A stretch of DNA of 64,000 nt from Limosilactobacillus balticus (GCF_014145615.1 NZ_JACIVH010000074.1:1-64000); one strand, 5' to 3'; counted from the stretch's first letter, positions 1 through 9,082 are shown. Notes: generated by a model not told the origin, from the sequence alone. Numbers and translations are program-made.

Positions 1-1323
1 AATGGTAAGATTGTGCCAGTTGACCCAGATGGAAATCCAATTCCAAATGTACCAACCCCACAATACCCAACTGATCCAAGTGATCCAACTAAGGTAACGC
101 CAAATGAACCGGTACCAACCGTACCTAACTACACGCCGGAAGTACCAACGGTAACACCAACTGATCCTGGTGTTGATACGCCAGTTAAGTACACACCAGA
201 AACGGTAAATCCAAAACCAGAAACTGATCAAACCGCGGTTGTCAACTACGTTGACCAAGATAACAACAACGTACAAATCGCAACCTCTGGTAACTTAACT
301 GGTAAGGCTGGCGAAAAGATTAACTACAGTACAGCTGATCAAATCAAGGAGTTAGAAGCTAAGGGTTATGTCCTCGTAACTGATGGTTTCCCAGCTAACG
401 CAACCTTTGATGATGACACGGATCAAAACCAGGTCTTCACGGTTGTCTTGAAGCATGGTCAGGCTCCAGTTGGACCAAATAATCCACACGAACCAGGTAC
501 GCCAGTTAACCCAGACGAACCAAATGGTCCAAAGTGGCCAGCAAAGGACACTTACACTAAGGATTACACTTCAACTGTTCACTTTGTTGATAACAACGGT
601 AACAAGATGCGGGATGATAACGTTCAAACTTCAACTTGGACACGGACATTAATCATCGATAAAGTTACTGGTCAAATTATCAATCCAAACGAAAACTGGA
701 CTTCTGATAAGGACAGCTATAACGAAGTGAAGGTTCCGGTAATCAATGGTTACGTTGCCGATAAGGCTAATGTTTCAGCTAAGAAAGCAGTTCAACAAAA
801 CCTTGAAGACACAGTAACTTACAGTAAGGTTGGTAATATTGTACCGGTTGATCCAAATGGTAACCGGATTCCAAATGTTCCAGTGGTGCCATACACTAAT
901 GACCCAACTGATCCAACCAAGGTAACACCAAGTGAACCAGTACCATCAGTACCTGGGATGACACCAAATGTTACGACTGTAACACCGGATCACCCAACAG
1001 TTGATACCCCAGTTGTTTACATGACGCCAACACCGGTAACTCCAGAAACACCAGTTACCCCAGAAACCGATACACTAGCTGACCCAACAGCTCCAGAAAC
1101 ATCGGAGACTGAAACGCCAGCGCCAGCTCAACCAGCTGCTCCAGCAGTGCCAAAGGCACAAATACCAGCTTCAGTAACACCAGCCACTGTTGCTAAGCAG
1201 GAAGCGAAGAAGTTGCCACAAACGGGTAATGATAATAATGCTACGGCTGCCCTTGGCTTAGCTGCCTTAGGATTAACTGGGCTCTTAGCGGCAGGCAAGA
1301 AGCGTCGGAAAGAAAACAACTAA
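1..1323 (+). CDS. Mucus-binding LPXTG surface protein, C-terminal part (5' end outside window)
   Basis: The reading frame is open from base 1, so the gene starts upstream of the window; the GTG at 13 is internal. About 440 residues are visible. They hold a MucBP-like module (around residues 75-150) and a longer Mub-type module (around 185-275). Two Pro/Thr/Val-rich linkers start with the near-identical phrases VPVDPDGNPIPNVP and VPVDPNGNRIPNVP, showing a repeated architecture. The C-terminus is a sortase signal: LPQTG, a hydrophobic segment and the tail KKRRKENN. Proteins of this kind are exported, anchored to peptidoglycan by sortase A and bind mucus glycans. The number of upstream repeats cannot be seen. 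Family is secure; ligand is inferred. Confidence 0.9.
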   Translation, partial: NGKIVPVDPDGNPIPNVPTPQYPTDPSDPTKVTPNEPVPTVPNYTPEVPTVTPTDPGVDTPVKYTPETVNPKPETDQTAVVNYVDQDNNNVQIATSGNLTGKAGEKINYSTADQIKELEAKGYVLVTDGFPANATFDDDTDQNQVFTVVLKHGQAPVGPNNPHEPGTPVNPDEPNGPKWPAKDTYTKDYTSTVHFVDNNGNKMRDDNVQTSTWTRTLIIDKVTGQIINPNENWTSDKDSYNEVKVPVINGYVADKANVSAKKAVQQNLEDTVTYSKVGNIVPVDPNGNRIPNVPVVPYTNDPTDPTKVTPSEPVPSVPGMTPNVTTVTPDHPTVDTPVVYMTPTPVTPETPVTPETDTLADPTAPETSETETPAPAQPAAPAVPKAQIPASVTPATVAKQEAKKLPQTGNDNNATAALGLAALGLTGLLAAGKKRRKENN

Positions 1324-1464
1324 TAAAGATCAACGTTGAACGGAGTAAGAATAAGTTATGCGGAGAGTTGTGGTTAATTTGAAGATGGTTTATTGCAATG
1401 ACTTAACACATAATGCAATGGATAGTGGCTTAACAGATTCATAGCAACAAACTCGAAGCAGAAG

Positions 1465-1500
1465 AAAAAGCTCATGCTAGAAATAGCATGAGCTTTTTTG
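1465..1500 (+). terminator. Rho-independent terminator after the mucus-binding gene
   Basis: A perfect stem (AAAAAGCTCATGCT pairing with AGCATGAGCTTTTT) around a short AGAAAT loop, ending in a T run. It lies about 140 bases after the stop codon. Confidence 0.85.
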
Positions 1501-1591
1501 TGATGGAGCGCGCGTTCTGTATGAATATTAACTAGAGCGTAGGAATTGTTGAAAAGAAGCTTACGCAGGAGATACCGAGTTAGTTAATATG

Positions 1592-1764
1592 CTGATCGTA
1601 ACTTATATTGATAATAATGGTAATTCGGTCATGCAAACTGTTGATCTAAAAGGTCAAGTTGGTTAACTGATCAACTATAAAAGGCTATGAGAATAAGGAT
1701 TATAAGTTGCTGTTGAGTAACTTTAGCGATAGCAATGAAATTTTTGAGAAAAGTTCATTAGAGT
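1592..1764 (+). pseudogene. Decayed MucBP-domain fragment
   Basis: Translating from 1592 gives LIVTYIDNNGNSVMQTVDLK followed by GQVG, then a stop codon (1664-1666), then LINYK. After a frame change at about 1680 the text continues as KGYENKDYKLLLSNFSDSNE. This follows the order of the intact MucBP module in the upstream gene (VVNYVDQDNNNV, LTGKAGEKINY, KGYVLVTDGF). At least one nonsense change, one frame change and an internal loss separate it from a functional domain. It has no start codon, ribosome site or signal peptide. It is best read as the relic of a repeat or neighbouring adhesin. Confidence 0.6.
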
Positions 1765-1945
1765 GAATCCTTAAGAAAATATTTATAAAACCGCTTACTT
1801 AAATATTACAAATAGTAAATAATTTAATAAAACTAACGCTTTTATTTAAATTAGAAATAAATTAGAAATATAATTGACTTTTAATCTGGTGTCGATTAAA
1901 CTAACAACAATCATTAATCAAAAAACAAATCATAAGGAGGCGTTA

Positions 1946-3055
1946 ATGATGGAGAAACGAGTTAGTAAATCTGAAGCTAATGCAACTTATCAAAATTCAT
2001 CGAAAGTCAAGGAAGTGGCTTATCGAATTTTTGCAGCGGTGGCTAATGCTATTTTGGTCGTTCTTGGAGGCGGATTACTGACACAAACTATTGGAAACTT
2101 GACAGGTCTCCATGTTTTAAGTTTAATCGGTGGGGAAGCCCAAGTATTGTTAGCGCCTGCTATTGGGGTGGCGGTTGCTTCTCAGATGAACACTAATACC
2201 TTAGTTACTTTTGCATCAATGGTAGTAGCAACAGTTGGTGCTAATGGCGTTCATTTTACTAATGAAGCGGTTAGAGGTGTAACGGCAACTGGACAGGTAG
2301 CGTTATCGTCAATGGGGGCACCTGTTTTTACTACAGGTCAGCCAGTTTCAGCAGTTTTAGCGGCTGTGGTTACAGTCCTAGTTGGGAAATACCTCACTGG
2401 TAAGACGCCCCTTGATATGGTCTTGGTACCGTTTGGAGCCTTAGCTGTCGGAATTGGGGTTGGGCTGGTAGTTGCGGCGGTTGTAACACCATCGTTACTT
2501 GCAGTTTCTGCTTATATTGCACATACGATGCAAGTGTCACCAGTTCTAGGATCAATGGTAATTTCTGTTGTGTGGGCCCTCTTTCTGATGACGCCAGCCT
2601 CTTCGGCAGCCTTGGCTGTTGCCTTGATGCTTGATCCGGTATCTTCGGCAGCTGCTTTGATCGGTACTACTGCTCAATTTGTTGGTTTTACAGCAATGTC
2701 ATTTCGGCAAAATAACCTTGGCGCGAACATCGCTCAGGGATTAGTTACACCTAAAGTTCAATTCCCTAATCTCCTCATCAATCCATATTTATTAGTTCCA
2801 ACAGTTGTTTCCGCAGCAGTTTGTGCGCCAATCGCAACCGTTATGTTTGGACTGCGATCGACGCCTACTCTCGGAGGATTAGGGTTAAACTCCTTGATTG
2901 TACCAATCGCTTATCTTTCACGTGGCTGGACTCAATTCAGTACTTATATGCTCTTTGGTATTGTATTCCCCGCTGTTCTCTCTGTAGCTCTTTATCTTGT
3001 CTTGAAACGAGCCGGCCTTATCGGTGAAAACCAATTACACCTTGAGTTAGTTTAA
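1946..3055 (+). CDS. PTS EIIC-like membrane protein (PTS_EIIC_2 type)
   Basis: A polytopic membrane protein of about 369 residues with roughly nine hydrophobic segments rich in Gly, Ala and Val. It resembles stand-alone EIIC-like permeases (Pfam PTS_EIIC_2), which lack the EIIA and EIIB phosphotransfer domains. No phosphorylation domain is present here or next door, so the substrate and even PTS dependence are unknown. The start is ATG at 1946 (or 1949) because AAGGAGG ends at 1940; an upstream in-frame TTG has no ribosome site. The gene stands alone between two terminators. Confidence 0.65.
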   Translation: MMEKRVSKSEANATYQNSSKVKEVAYRIFAAVANAILVVLGGGLLTQTIGNLTGLHVLSLIGGEAQVLLAPAIGVAVASQMNTNTLVTFASMVVATVGANGVHFTNEAVRGVTATGQVALSSMGAPVFTTGQPVSAVLAAVVTVLVGKYLTGKTPLDMVLVPFGALAVGIGVGLVVAAVVTPSLLAVSAYIAHTMQVSPVLGSMVISVVWALFLMTPASSAALAVALMLDPVSSAAALIGTTAQFVGFTAMSFRQNNLGANIAQGLVTPKVQFPNLLINPYLLVPTVVSAAVCAPIATVMFGLRSTPTLGGLGLNSLIVPIAYLSRGWTQFSTYMLFGIVFPAVLSVALYLVLKRAGLIGENQLHLELV

Positions 3056-3073
3056 TAGTAGCGATCAAATTTA

Positions 3074-3120
3074 AAGCTGTATGCTGATTGAATAACTTTT
3101 AATCAGCATACAGTTTTTTA
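3074..3120 (+). terminator. Terminator after the EIIC-like gene
   Basis: A perfect 13-bp stem CTGTATGCTGATT / AATCAGCATACAG with an 11-base loop, followed by TTTTTT. Confidence 0.9.
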
Positions 3121-3147
3121 GATGAGAAAACATGCTAATAACCGCTA

Positions 3148-3175
3148 TTGTCGTGATTAAGGAATGTGATACAAT
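3148..3175 (+). promoter_or_regulatory. Probable efp promoter with extended -10
   Basis: TTGTCG (3148-3153), 16 bases, then TACAAT (3170-3175) preceded by TGA, an extended -10. A 7-bp inverted repeat (TAGATTA 3237-3243, TAATCTA 3262-3268) lies in the leader. By eye only. Confidence 0.45.
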
Positions 3176-3306
3176 AGATTGTGAATGTAAATTGTGAATG
3201 GTAATTATTCATAATTAATGGCGAGGGACGAAGCCATAGATTACGAACTAAGATGCATCGTTAATCTATAAAAGAGTTCAGTTTTTATATGAAGGAGTTT
3301 TATACT

Positions 3307-3864
3307 ATGATTCAAACAATTGATTTGAAAAAAGGTATGGTTTTTGAACGTGACGGTAAGTTATTAAAGGTTCTTCAAATCAACCACCATAAGCCTGGTA
3401 AGGGTAACACTCTAATGCAAATGGACATCCAAGACCTCCGTTCAGGTTCAATTGTTCATACTACTATGCGTCCATCTGAAAAGGTTGAACAAGTTAACGT
3501 TGACAAGCGTTCTGCTCAATACCTTTATGATGAAGGTGATTCAGCTGTATTTATGGACCTTGAAAGTTACGAACAATACAGCTTAAGTCATGATTTACTT
3601 GGTGACGACAAGAATTACCTTGTTGAAAACATGAAGGTGATCTTAAACTTTGTTAACGGCGACATTATTGGGGTTGAATTACCAACCACTGTTGAATTAA
3701 CTGTTGCTGAAACTGAACCAATGATTAAGGGTGCTACTATCGATGGTGGTGGTAAGCCTGCTACAATGGAAACTGGTTTAGTTGTTAACGTTCCTGCATT
3801 TATCAAGAATGGTGACAAGTTAATCATCAACACAACTGATGGTAGCTACAAGTCACGGGCTTAA
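3307..3864 (+). CDS. efp: Elongation factor P
   Basis: 185 residues, the usual EF-P length. It has the KOW-like N-terminal domain (IDLKKGMVFERDGKLLKV), the exposed loop HHKPGKGNT with the lysine at the position modified in other species, and two OB-fold domains ending in DGSYKSRA. EF-P binds the ribosome between the P and E sites and relieves stalling at consecutive prolines, relevant here given the Pro-rich surface proteins. ATG at 3307 was chosen because AAGGAG (3292-3297) lies 9 bases upstream; the upstream in-frame ATG at 3289 overlaps the ribosome site. No EF-P modifying enzyme is visible in the window. Confidence 0.95.
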   Translation: MIQTIDLKKGMVFERDGKLLKVLQINHHKPGKGNTLMQMDIQDLRSGSIVHTTMRPSEKVEQVNVDKRSAQYLYDEGDSAVFMDLESYEQYSLSHDLLGDDKNYLVENMKVILNFVNGDIIGVELPTTVELTVAETEPMIKGATIDGGGKPATMETGLVVNVPAFIKNGDKLIINTTDGSYKSRA

Positions 3865-3877
3865 TTAATAAGTAATT

Positions 3878-3914
3878 AAAATGCTTCTTGTATAAACTAC
3901 AGGGAGCATTTTTT
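3878..3914 (+). terminator. Terminator after efp
   Basis: AAAATGCT (3878-3885) pairs with AGCATTTT (3905-3912), followed by T residues. The loop is long, so it may be weak. Confidence 0.55.
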
Positions 3915-3928
3915 ATGGGAGTATTAAT

Positions 3929-4966
3929 GTGAATAAGAAAATAGGATTGTTAATGGTCACGGGGATTGGTCTATTGTTAGCTGGTTGTGGAAACCAGGCT
4001 AATAATAAAGCGACGAATTCTTCATCTGCATCAAGCAGTAGTTTATTAGTGGCTAAAAGTAATGCGAAAGTTAATAGTGATAACATGAGTCCCCAAGAAG
4101 CTGTCAGCTTAATTAGCACTTATTGCGGTCTCCGCTATGGTGGAAATTGGGCAGCAATGGCTAAAGAAGCTCAAAAAGTGGGATTACAGGTAAATCTTTA
4201 TCCGAGTTCTAAATACCAATTAAGTGATGGTGGGCAAGGAGTAGCTTACGATGTAACTGCTGGTGGAAAGTCACAGGGCCTGGTTTATACTGTTAATAAC
4301 GATGATGTAAATATCTATCAAAATGTTAAGGAAAACCAAAAGAGTACAAAATTAGCAACAATTTCAAAGTCAGAAATGGCTAATTATGTTAATCAAGAAG
4401 GTCAAGGAAAACTCGTTAATGACTTAGCTGCTAAGGCGCAGGTAGTTGATAAGCGCAGTGATGATAGCAATACCTCATCAAGTACTAGTAATTCTGGCAA
4501 TAAGTATGGTCGCATTGGTACTATTGATGTTCCAAGTGAAATGCAGGGAACATGGTATTCTGCAGATAATGATGCTGATTCAACCATGACTTTTGGACCT
4601 CATTCCTACACATATAGTGATGGCGACAATAGCGGAACTACCCAGCTTTACAAACAGGATCCGCAATGGGCTCAGGATGAAGATAACTATACTAACGAAG
4701 AAATCCAAAATGCAACGAAAAATTGGGGTAAAGCTGACTTTTTTAATCTTGATGGCGAACGTTGGTTGAATATTCGCGGTTGGACTCAAAGTGCTGGCGA
4801 TGGCGCATCATATGCGGTGAAGACCGAAACCGTTGATGGTAAGCAGGTTAAAGTCCTAGTTGTTAGTGGAGGCGCTGAAAACTGGGTAGATGCTATTTAC
4901 TATCAATCAAAAGATATGGCGCAACAGAACGCTGATAAGAAGTTTGACGACCTCCATTACCGATAA
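3929..4966 (+). CDS. Lipoprotein of unknown function
   Basis: 345 residues. The N-terminus is a lipoprotein signal: MNKKIGLLMVTGIGLLLAGC, with lipobox LAGC and the modified Cys at residue 20. A Ser/Asn-rich linker follows. A region around 50-170 begins SPQEAVSLISTYCGLRYGGNW. After a second Ser-rich linker, a C-terminal domain (about 200-345) contains MQGTWYSADNDADSTMTF and recurring aromatic/acidic motifs, a pattern common in lactobacillus surface lipoproteins. It should be anchored to the outer face of the membrane. The start is GTG, with GGGAG just upstream. I do not recognise a specific function. Confidence 0.8.
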   Translation: MNKKIGLLMVTGIGLLLAGCGNQANNKATNSSSASSSSLLVAKSNAKVNSDNMSPQEAVSLISTYCGLRYGGNWAAMAKEAQKVGLQVNLYPSSKYQLSDGGQGVAYDVTAGGKSQGLVYTVNNDDVNIYQNVKENQKSTKLATISKSEMANYVNQEGQGKLVNDLAAKAQVVDKRSDDSNTSSSTSNSGNKYGRIGTIDVPSEMQGTWYSADNDADSTMTFGPHSYTYSDGDNSGTTQLYKQDPQWAQDEDNYTNEEIQNATKNWGKADFFNLDGERWLNIRGWTQSAGDGASYAVKTETVDGKQVKVLVVSGGAENWVDAIYYQSKDMAQQNADKKFDDLHYR

Positions 4967-4974
4967 AAATAAAA

Positions 4975-5008
4975 ACACGGCTGAAAATTTTTCAGTCGTG
5001 CTTTTTTG
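4975..5008 (+). terminator. Terminator after the lipoprotein gene
   Basis: CACGGCTGAAAA pairs with TTTTCAGTCGTG (one mismatch), followed by CTTTTTT. It separates two convergent genes. Confidence 0.8.
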
Positions 5009-5020
5009 ATGAACAGTTAA

Positions 5021-5299
5021 TTAATTTTCTTCACTATTGAGATTAGTTATAACTTGTTCATTCTCTAGTTGTCGTTTTGTCCGCAGATCCACGTATTCCC
5101 GTTTCAGAAGTTCATTGCTAGAAATAATTTTAACGGGAGGGACCTTCGACTCAAATGGTACAGCCGTCGTATTCACAGGTGCCTCAAGAGTAGCTGCTGA
5201 TACTCGGTGGTTGATTAAGAATAAACCGCACAGCAGGGAAGCAACAAGAATAACAAGGCGCTTGCCAATCGGTGAGTTAGTAGTACTTTGGAATTTCAT
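5021..5299 (-). CDS. Small secreted or membrane-anchored protein, unknown
   Basis: 92 residues. Positive residues (GKR) precede a hydrophobic stretch LVILVASLLCGLFLI and a plausible signal-peptidase site after VSAA. About 55 charged residues follow (LLKREYVDLRTKRQ). No lipobox, cysteine pair or known domain is visible. The start is supported by AAGGAGGG, 9 bases upstream on the minus strand. The overlapping plus-strand frame at 5037-5321 has no such site. Function unknown; it could be a peptide precursor or a small exported regulator. Confidence 0.6.
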   Translation of the reverse strand: MKFQSTTNSPIGKRLVILVASLLCGLFLINHRVSAATLEAPVNTTAVPFESKVPPVKIISSNELLKREYVDLRTKRQLENEQVITNLNSEEN

Positions 5300-5453
5300 A
5301 ATAAGTCCCTCCTTAAATTAAAATTTATATTAGGTGATTGCAACATATATTATCGGCTTTAAAGACAATGGGGAAGAGAATTATCTTAGTTGCTAACAAA
5401 TATTAACCACCTTAAACTCTTCTTAATCAAATGAACATAGAAAATTAAAACAG

Positions 5454-5918
5454 CTAATTAATTTCCTTCTTTAGCTTAACAAGCCAATTTGGGAGGGCCT
5501 CGCTTAAGCTATTATAAGTATCTTGAAATCGATGAGTGATCCAGGGGTCAACGATATAACGGTTTTCTTTTCCCAGGGTAGCCTCAAAGATTCCGTGAAC
5601 CTTATTTTCTAACCCAGCTGGCGCCATATCTTTGGCATCTCGGACATTCATCTGATCCATTGCGATAATATAATCGGCGTCATAATAGTCACTGTCGCAC
5701 AATTGGCGCGCTATCATTCCGTCGTCTTTAATGTGATATTTATCAAGAATGGCTTTTGTTCGACTATCAGCAGGTGAACCTTCTGCAATGTTACTTGTGC
5801 CGGCTGAGTCAACACTAATTTGATCAGCAACGCCAGCTTCTGCAACTATTTTTTTGAACATCGCTTCCGCCATTGGGGAGCGGCAAATATTACCAAGGCA
5901 AACAAAAATTACTTTCAT
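5454..5918 (-). CDS. Low-molecular-weight protein tyrosine phosphatase
   Basis: 154 residues, normal for the family. The N-terminal P-loop CLGNICRS (Cys7 nucleophile, Arg13, Ser14) and the C-terminal DPW loop carrying the catalytic Asp are both intact. These cytosolic enzymes dephosphorylate phosphotyrosine proteins and can also act on phosphoarginine (YwlE type); the sequence does not settle which. It lies 18 bases after the alcohol dehydrogenase stop on the same strand, so the two are probably co-transcribed. The start has AGGTGGAG upstream. Confidence 0.9.
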   Translation of the reverse strand: MKVIFVCLGNICRSPMAEAMFKKIVAEAGVADQISVDSAGTSNIAEGSPADSRTKAILDKYHIKDDGMIARQLCDSDYYDADYIIAMDQMNVRDAKDMAPAGLENKVHGIFEATLGKENRYIVDPWITHRFQDTYNSLSEALPNWLVKLKKEIN

Positions 5919-5936
5919 AAAAAATACTCCACCTAC

Positions 5937-7043
5937 TTATTTAGCTAATTCAGGGTCAATTTTGATGATTGGCTTAATAACCTTTCCGTTTGTTGAGTCG
6001 GCGATAACTTGATTAATATCAGCAAAATCATAGTACTTAACAAGTTTATCAAGGGGGAACTTGCCTTGTTTGTAGTATTTAACTAGTTGAGGAATAAACT
6101 CTTGGGGATTGCTATCTCCTTCGACAACCCCAGAGATTTTCTTGGATTCTGACAAGATATCATCCATCAAGTTTAAGGTAATATCGCCGCCAACCCCTAA
6201 GAGAACGCATTCGCCAGCAGTGGCAAGACTATCGATTGCTGATTTAATTACGCCAGTGTTTCCAGTAGTATCGATTGCATAAGTTACACCGCGCGGAACG
6301 ATTTCCTTAATTGCTTTGACGGGATCTTCCGCCGTGTTATTAATTGTTTCAGTAGCGCCTAATTCCTTTGCCAGGTCAAGGTGGTTACCGTTACGATTAA
6401 TCGCAATAATATGTTTAACTCCAGCAATTTTAGCAGCCATGATTGCGGCGAAGCCAACAGCACCAACACCGAAAACGGCAATTGCATCTTCAGGAGCAGG
6501 TTTAATATAATTTAGAACGGTTCCGGCACCTGTTTGCATTCCACAACCGAGTGGCCCTAATAAATTAAGGTCAACGTCTTGATCAACTTTAACAATATTA
6601 TGGACATTGGCTGTTACATATGTCGAAAAGGAAGATTGACCAAAAAAGACACTGACTGGTGTTCCATCATCTAAATGCAGACGGTGAGTATTATCATAGG
6701 TTTTTCCTTCAAAGTTTAGCTGATTGAAGTTTTCGCATAAGCCTTGATGATTATGAGTACAGTTATAGCAATGGCCACAGTAGCTAAACGATAGAACAAC
6801 ATGGTCGCCAACTTTAACGTCGGTAACATTAGCCCCTACTTTTTGAACGACGCCTGCACCGTCATGCCCGAGGACAACTGGGAGGGGAGTAGTGGCACCG
6901 CTTCGACCAACAATATCTGTATGACAAAAACCTGTTGAGGCAATTTTTACTAATACTTCATTCGCGTTTGGTTCATCTAATTCTAAAGTTTGAATTTCTA
7001 AATCAGTGTTAGGCTTGATTGCAACAGCAGCTTTAATTTGCAT
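5937..7043 (-). CDS. Zinc-dependent alcohol dehydrogenase, aryl-alcohol type
   Basis: 368 residues, medium-chain dehydrogenase. Catalytic zinc ligands are Cys40, His60 and Cys167 (in GPLGCGMQTGAG, a phrase typical of aryl-alcohol and class III enzymes). Structural zinc ligands are Cys89, 92, 95 and 103. The nucleotide fold has FGVGAVG (191-197). The residue after His60 is Asp (GHDGAG) where Glu is usual. It should interconvert alcohols and aldehydes with NAD(H). It is divergent from a LysR gene across a 127-bp gap containing a perfect inverted repeat, suggesting regulation by that neighbour. Physiological substrate unknown. Confidence 0.88.
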   Translation of the reverse strand: MQIKAAVAIKPNTDLEIQTLELDEPNANEVLVKIASTGFCHTDIVGRSGATTPLPVVLGHDGAGVVQKVGANVTDVKVGDHVVLSFSYCGHCYNCTHNHQGLCENFNQLNFEGKTYDNTHRLHLDDGTPVSVFFGQSSFSTYVTANVHNIVKVDQDVDLNLLGPLGCGMQTGAGTVLNYIKPAPEDAIAVFGVGAVGFAAIMAAKIAGVKHIIAINRNGNHLDLAKELGATETINNTAEDPVKAIKEIVPRGVTYAIDTTGNTGVIKSAIDSLATAGECVLLGVGGDITLNLMDDILSESKKISGVVEGDSNPQEFIPQLVKYYKQGKFPLDKLVKYYDFADINQVIADSTNGKVIKPIIKIDPELAK

Positions 7044-7113
7044 ATTTGGCCCTTCCTTTCAATATAAACATTCTGGATATTAAACAAAGTTATTGTAGCA
7101 TTAGAAAGAAAAA

Positions 7114-7140
7114 GTGTAGACTGTTAATAGAAGTCTACAC
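7114..7140. promoter_or_regulatory. Candidate LysR operator between adh and lysR
   Basis: A perfect 9-bp inverted repeat, GTGTAGACT (7114-7122) and AGTCTACAC (7132-7140), with a 9-base spacer, in the divergent gap. LysR proteins typically bind dyads of this size between their own gene and the target. Confidence 0.6.
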
Positions 7141-7170
7141 CCGAATTAAAATGTTCGCCTAGGAGGGAAA

Positions 7171-8064
7171 ATGAACGAAGAATTATTACGATTATTTTTA
7201 GATGTTGTCCAATTAGGTAGTTTTCAAAAAGTAGCGAAAAAGAATTACGTCTCCCAGCGAGCTGTTTCGCGGCAGATTCAGCGGTTAGAGCAAAATCTTC
7301 ATACGCAATTGTTCGAGCGCAAGAAAAATAAAATCGTTTTGACGCCGGCTGGTGAATTTTTTAGGAAACGCAGTGAGGCAATTATTAATATGCTAGATGC
7401 GACTCAACATGAACTCCACCGTTTTTCTTACCGGGGTGCAACTACCTTGTCAATCGGCTATTTTTCGCCTTTTGATGGCCTCTTTATCCATAAACTACTT
7501 GCTAAGTTATCGCCCACTGTAAATGCCTTTATAAGTGAAGAAAGTGTGGAACATTTGGTTTCAGATGTATTAATGGATAACCTTGATTGTGCTATTGTGA
7601 TGGATGATTATGGTTTTAACAATAATTATGCACAAATGGGATTACAAACAGTTACCATCCATCGTGACCGAATGATTATCGGAATAAGTGAGCGTTTAAG
7701 TCATAATAATGAGGTCGATCTTACTACTATTCAGAAAATGCCGGTTACCTATTATAGTAATGAGGATTCATCATATTTAAAACAAGCCTTTACCAGTAGT
7801 CTCCAAGGAATTGTGCGACCTGCAGAGGTATTACGAGTGCCAACTTACGAGCAAATGCAGATGTTAGTCGGATCAGGTCAAGCCTTAGCATTTTATCCCG
7901 AAAAGCTGATCAAGGTCCTTCAAAATCCACTTGAAAATATCCGCTATTTACCGTTGGCTGGGAAAAGCAATCAGTCATTTGAGTTTAAATTAATTTTTAA
8001 AGCGAAAAAGCCGCATGATATTGTAAAACAAGTAGCTAAAATATTACAACTATCAAATAATTAA
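7171..8064 (+). CDS. LysR-family transcriptional regulator
   Basis: 297 residues. An N-terminal winged helix-turn-helix (LGSFQKVAKKNYVSQRAVSRQI, residues 16-37; FERKKNKIVLTPAG) is followed by a LysR substrate-binding domain. The start follows AGGAGG by 4 bases. Divergence from the alcohol dehydrogenase/phosphatase pair and the dyad in the gap suggest it controls that pair and itself, perhaps in response to an aldehyde or aromatic compound; this is inference. It converges on the broken manA gene and no terminator is visible in the short gap. Confidence 0.88.
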   Translation: MNEELLRLFLDVVQLGSFQKVAKKNYVSQRAVSRQIQRLEQNLHTQLFERKKNKIVLTPAGEFFRKRSEAIINMLDATQHELHRFSYRGATTLSIGYFSPFDGLFIHKLLAKLSPTVNAFISEESVEHLVSDVLMDNLDCAIVMDDYGFNNNYAQMGLQTVTIHRDRMIIGISERLSHNNEVDLTTIQKMPVTYYSNEDSSYLKQAFTSSLQGIVRPAEVLRVPTYEQMQMLVGSGQALAFYPEKLIKVLQNPLENIRYLPLAGKSNQSFEFKLIFKAKKPHDIVKQVAKILQLSNN

Positions 8065-8995
8065 TCTGTCGGTTCAGAAGCAATGGCTAGAATTTCACCG
8101 TCCATTGTCCAGCTTTTAACTGTTGCCGGGATGATAAAATGATTGCCCTTGTGAAGGGGATATTGTTGATCATCAACGGTTAAAATTCCATTGCCATTAA
8201 TGATTGAAACTAGAGTATAGGGACCGTGCTCGTGAGACAAACTGGTTTGATCATGGATTTCCCACTTGTAGACGGTAAAGAATGGTGAATCAGGTTGAGA
8301 AATTAAAGTAGTAATTATTGAATTACCATTATGAACGATGTGGGAATTAATTTGTGGTTCAGTAAATGGTACTGTTGTCACATCTTTTGCTTGTCTTAAA
8401 TGAAGCTGACGTAATTGACCTGTCTTTTTATCTCGACGATCATAGTCATAGATCCGATAAGTGATATCAGAACTTTGCTGGGTTTCTAAGACTATTAAAG
8501 CATGGATAGTTCCACTTGGCACATAGACAAAGTTTTACTAAAGAGTTTTGCCCATTGATGGTTATCGATAATCTTAATAAGTTCAGCGCGTGTTTTTGCG
8601 GTATGGCCGTATGTTAAATAAGCCCCTGTTTCTGCATGAATAACATACCAACACTCAGTTTTACCTAGCTCGTGTTCATGTTTTTCGGCGTAAGCATCGT
8701 TGGGATGAACTTGAATTGATAAACTAGCATTGGCATCAAGAATCTTTGTTAATAATGGAAAAACAGAAGAACTTGGATTACCAAATAGCTCAGGGTGTTG
8801 CTGATAAACTTTTGGCAGCAATTGTCCTTTATATTGACCATTTGTAATAATATTTGGGCCATGAGGATGTCCAGAAATTGCCCAACACTCACCAATTGTT
8901 CCCTCTGGAATTTGGTAACCGAAGTCAGTTGCAAGGTGTCGACCGTCCCAAATTTTCTCATAAAAGACTGGCTTTAAAAATAATGATTCTCTCAA
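8061..8995 (-). pseudogene. manA: Mannose-6-phosphate isomerase, frameshifted by a small deletion
   Basis: Two minus-strand frames together make a class I ManA. The 5' part (from a TTG at 8995, preceded by AGGTGA) encodes RESLFLKPVFYEKIWDG, SIQVHPNDAYA and GKTECWYV, including metal-site residues. It reaches HQWAKLFSK near 8545 and then runs out of frame. The 3' part resumes as NFVYVPSGTIHAL near 8535. In normal ManA about seven residues (type IPVKPGD) separate these blocks, so roughly 20 bases are missing, a length that breaks the frame. The enzyme converts mannose-6-P to fructose-6-P; here it should be inactive unless frameshifting occurs. An upstream ATG at 9013 is a weaker start. Confidence 0.85.
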
Positions 8996-9082
8996 AGGTA
9001 TCACCTCTTTCATGTATCCGCTTGCATAAAATATAGCATTTCTGTGAAGGGTGTTTTCCAGACAATGAAGAAAGATATTCGT

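Noticed and set aside
5037-5321. Plus-strand 94-codon frame opposite the small secreted protein
   Set aside because: No ribosome site, and the minus-strand frame has AAGGAGGG and a signal peptide.
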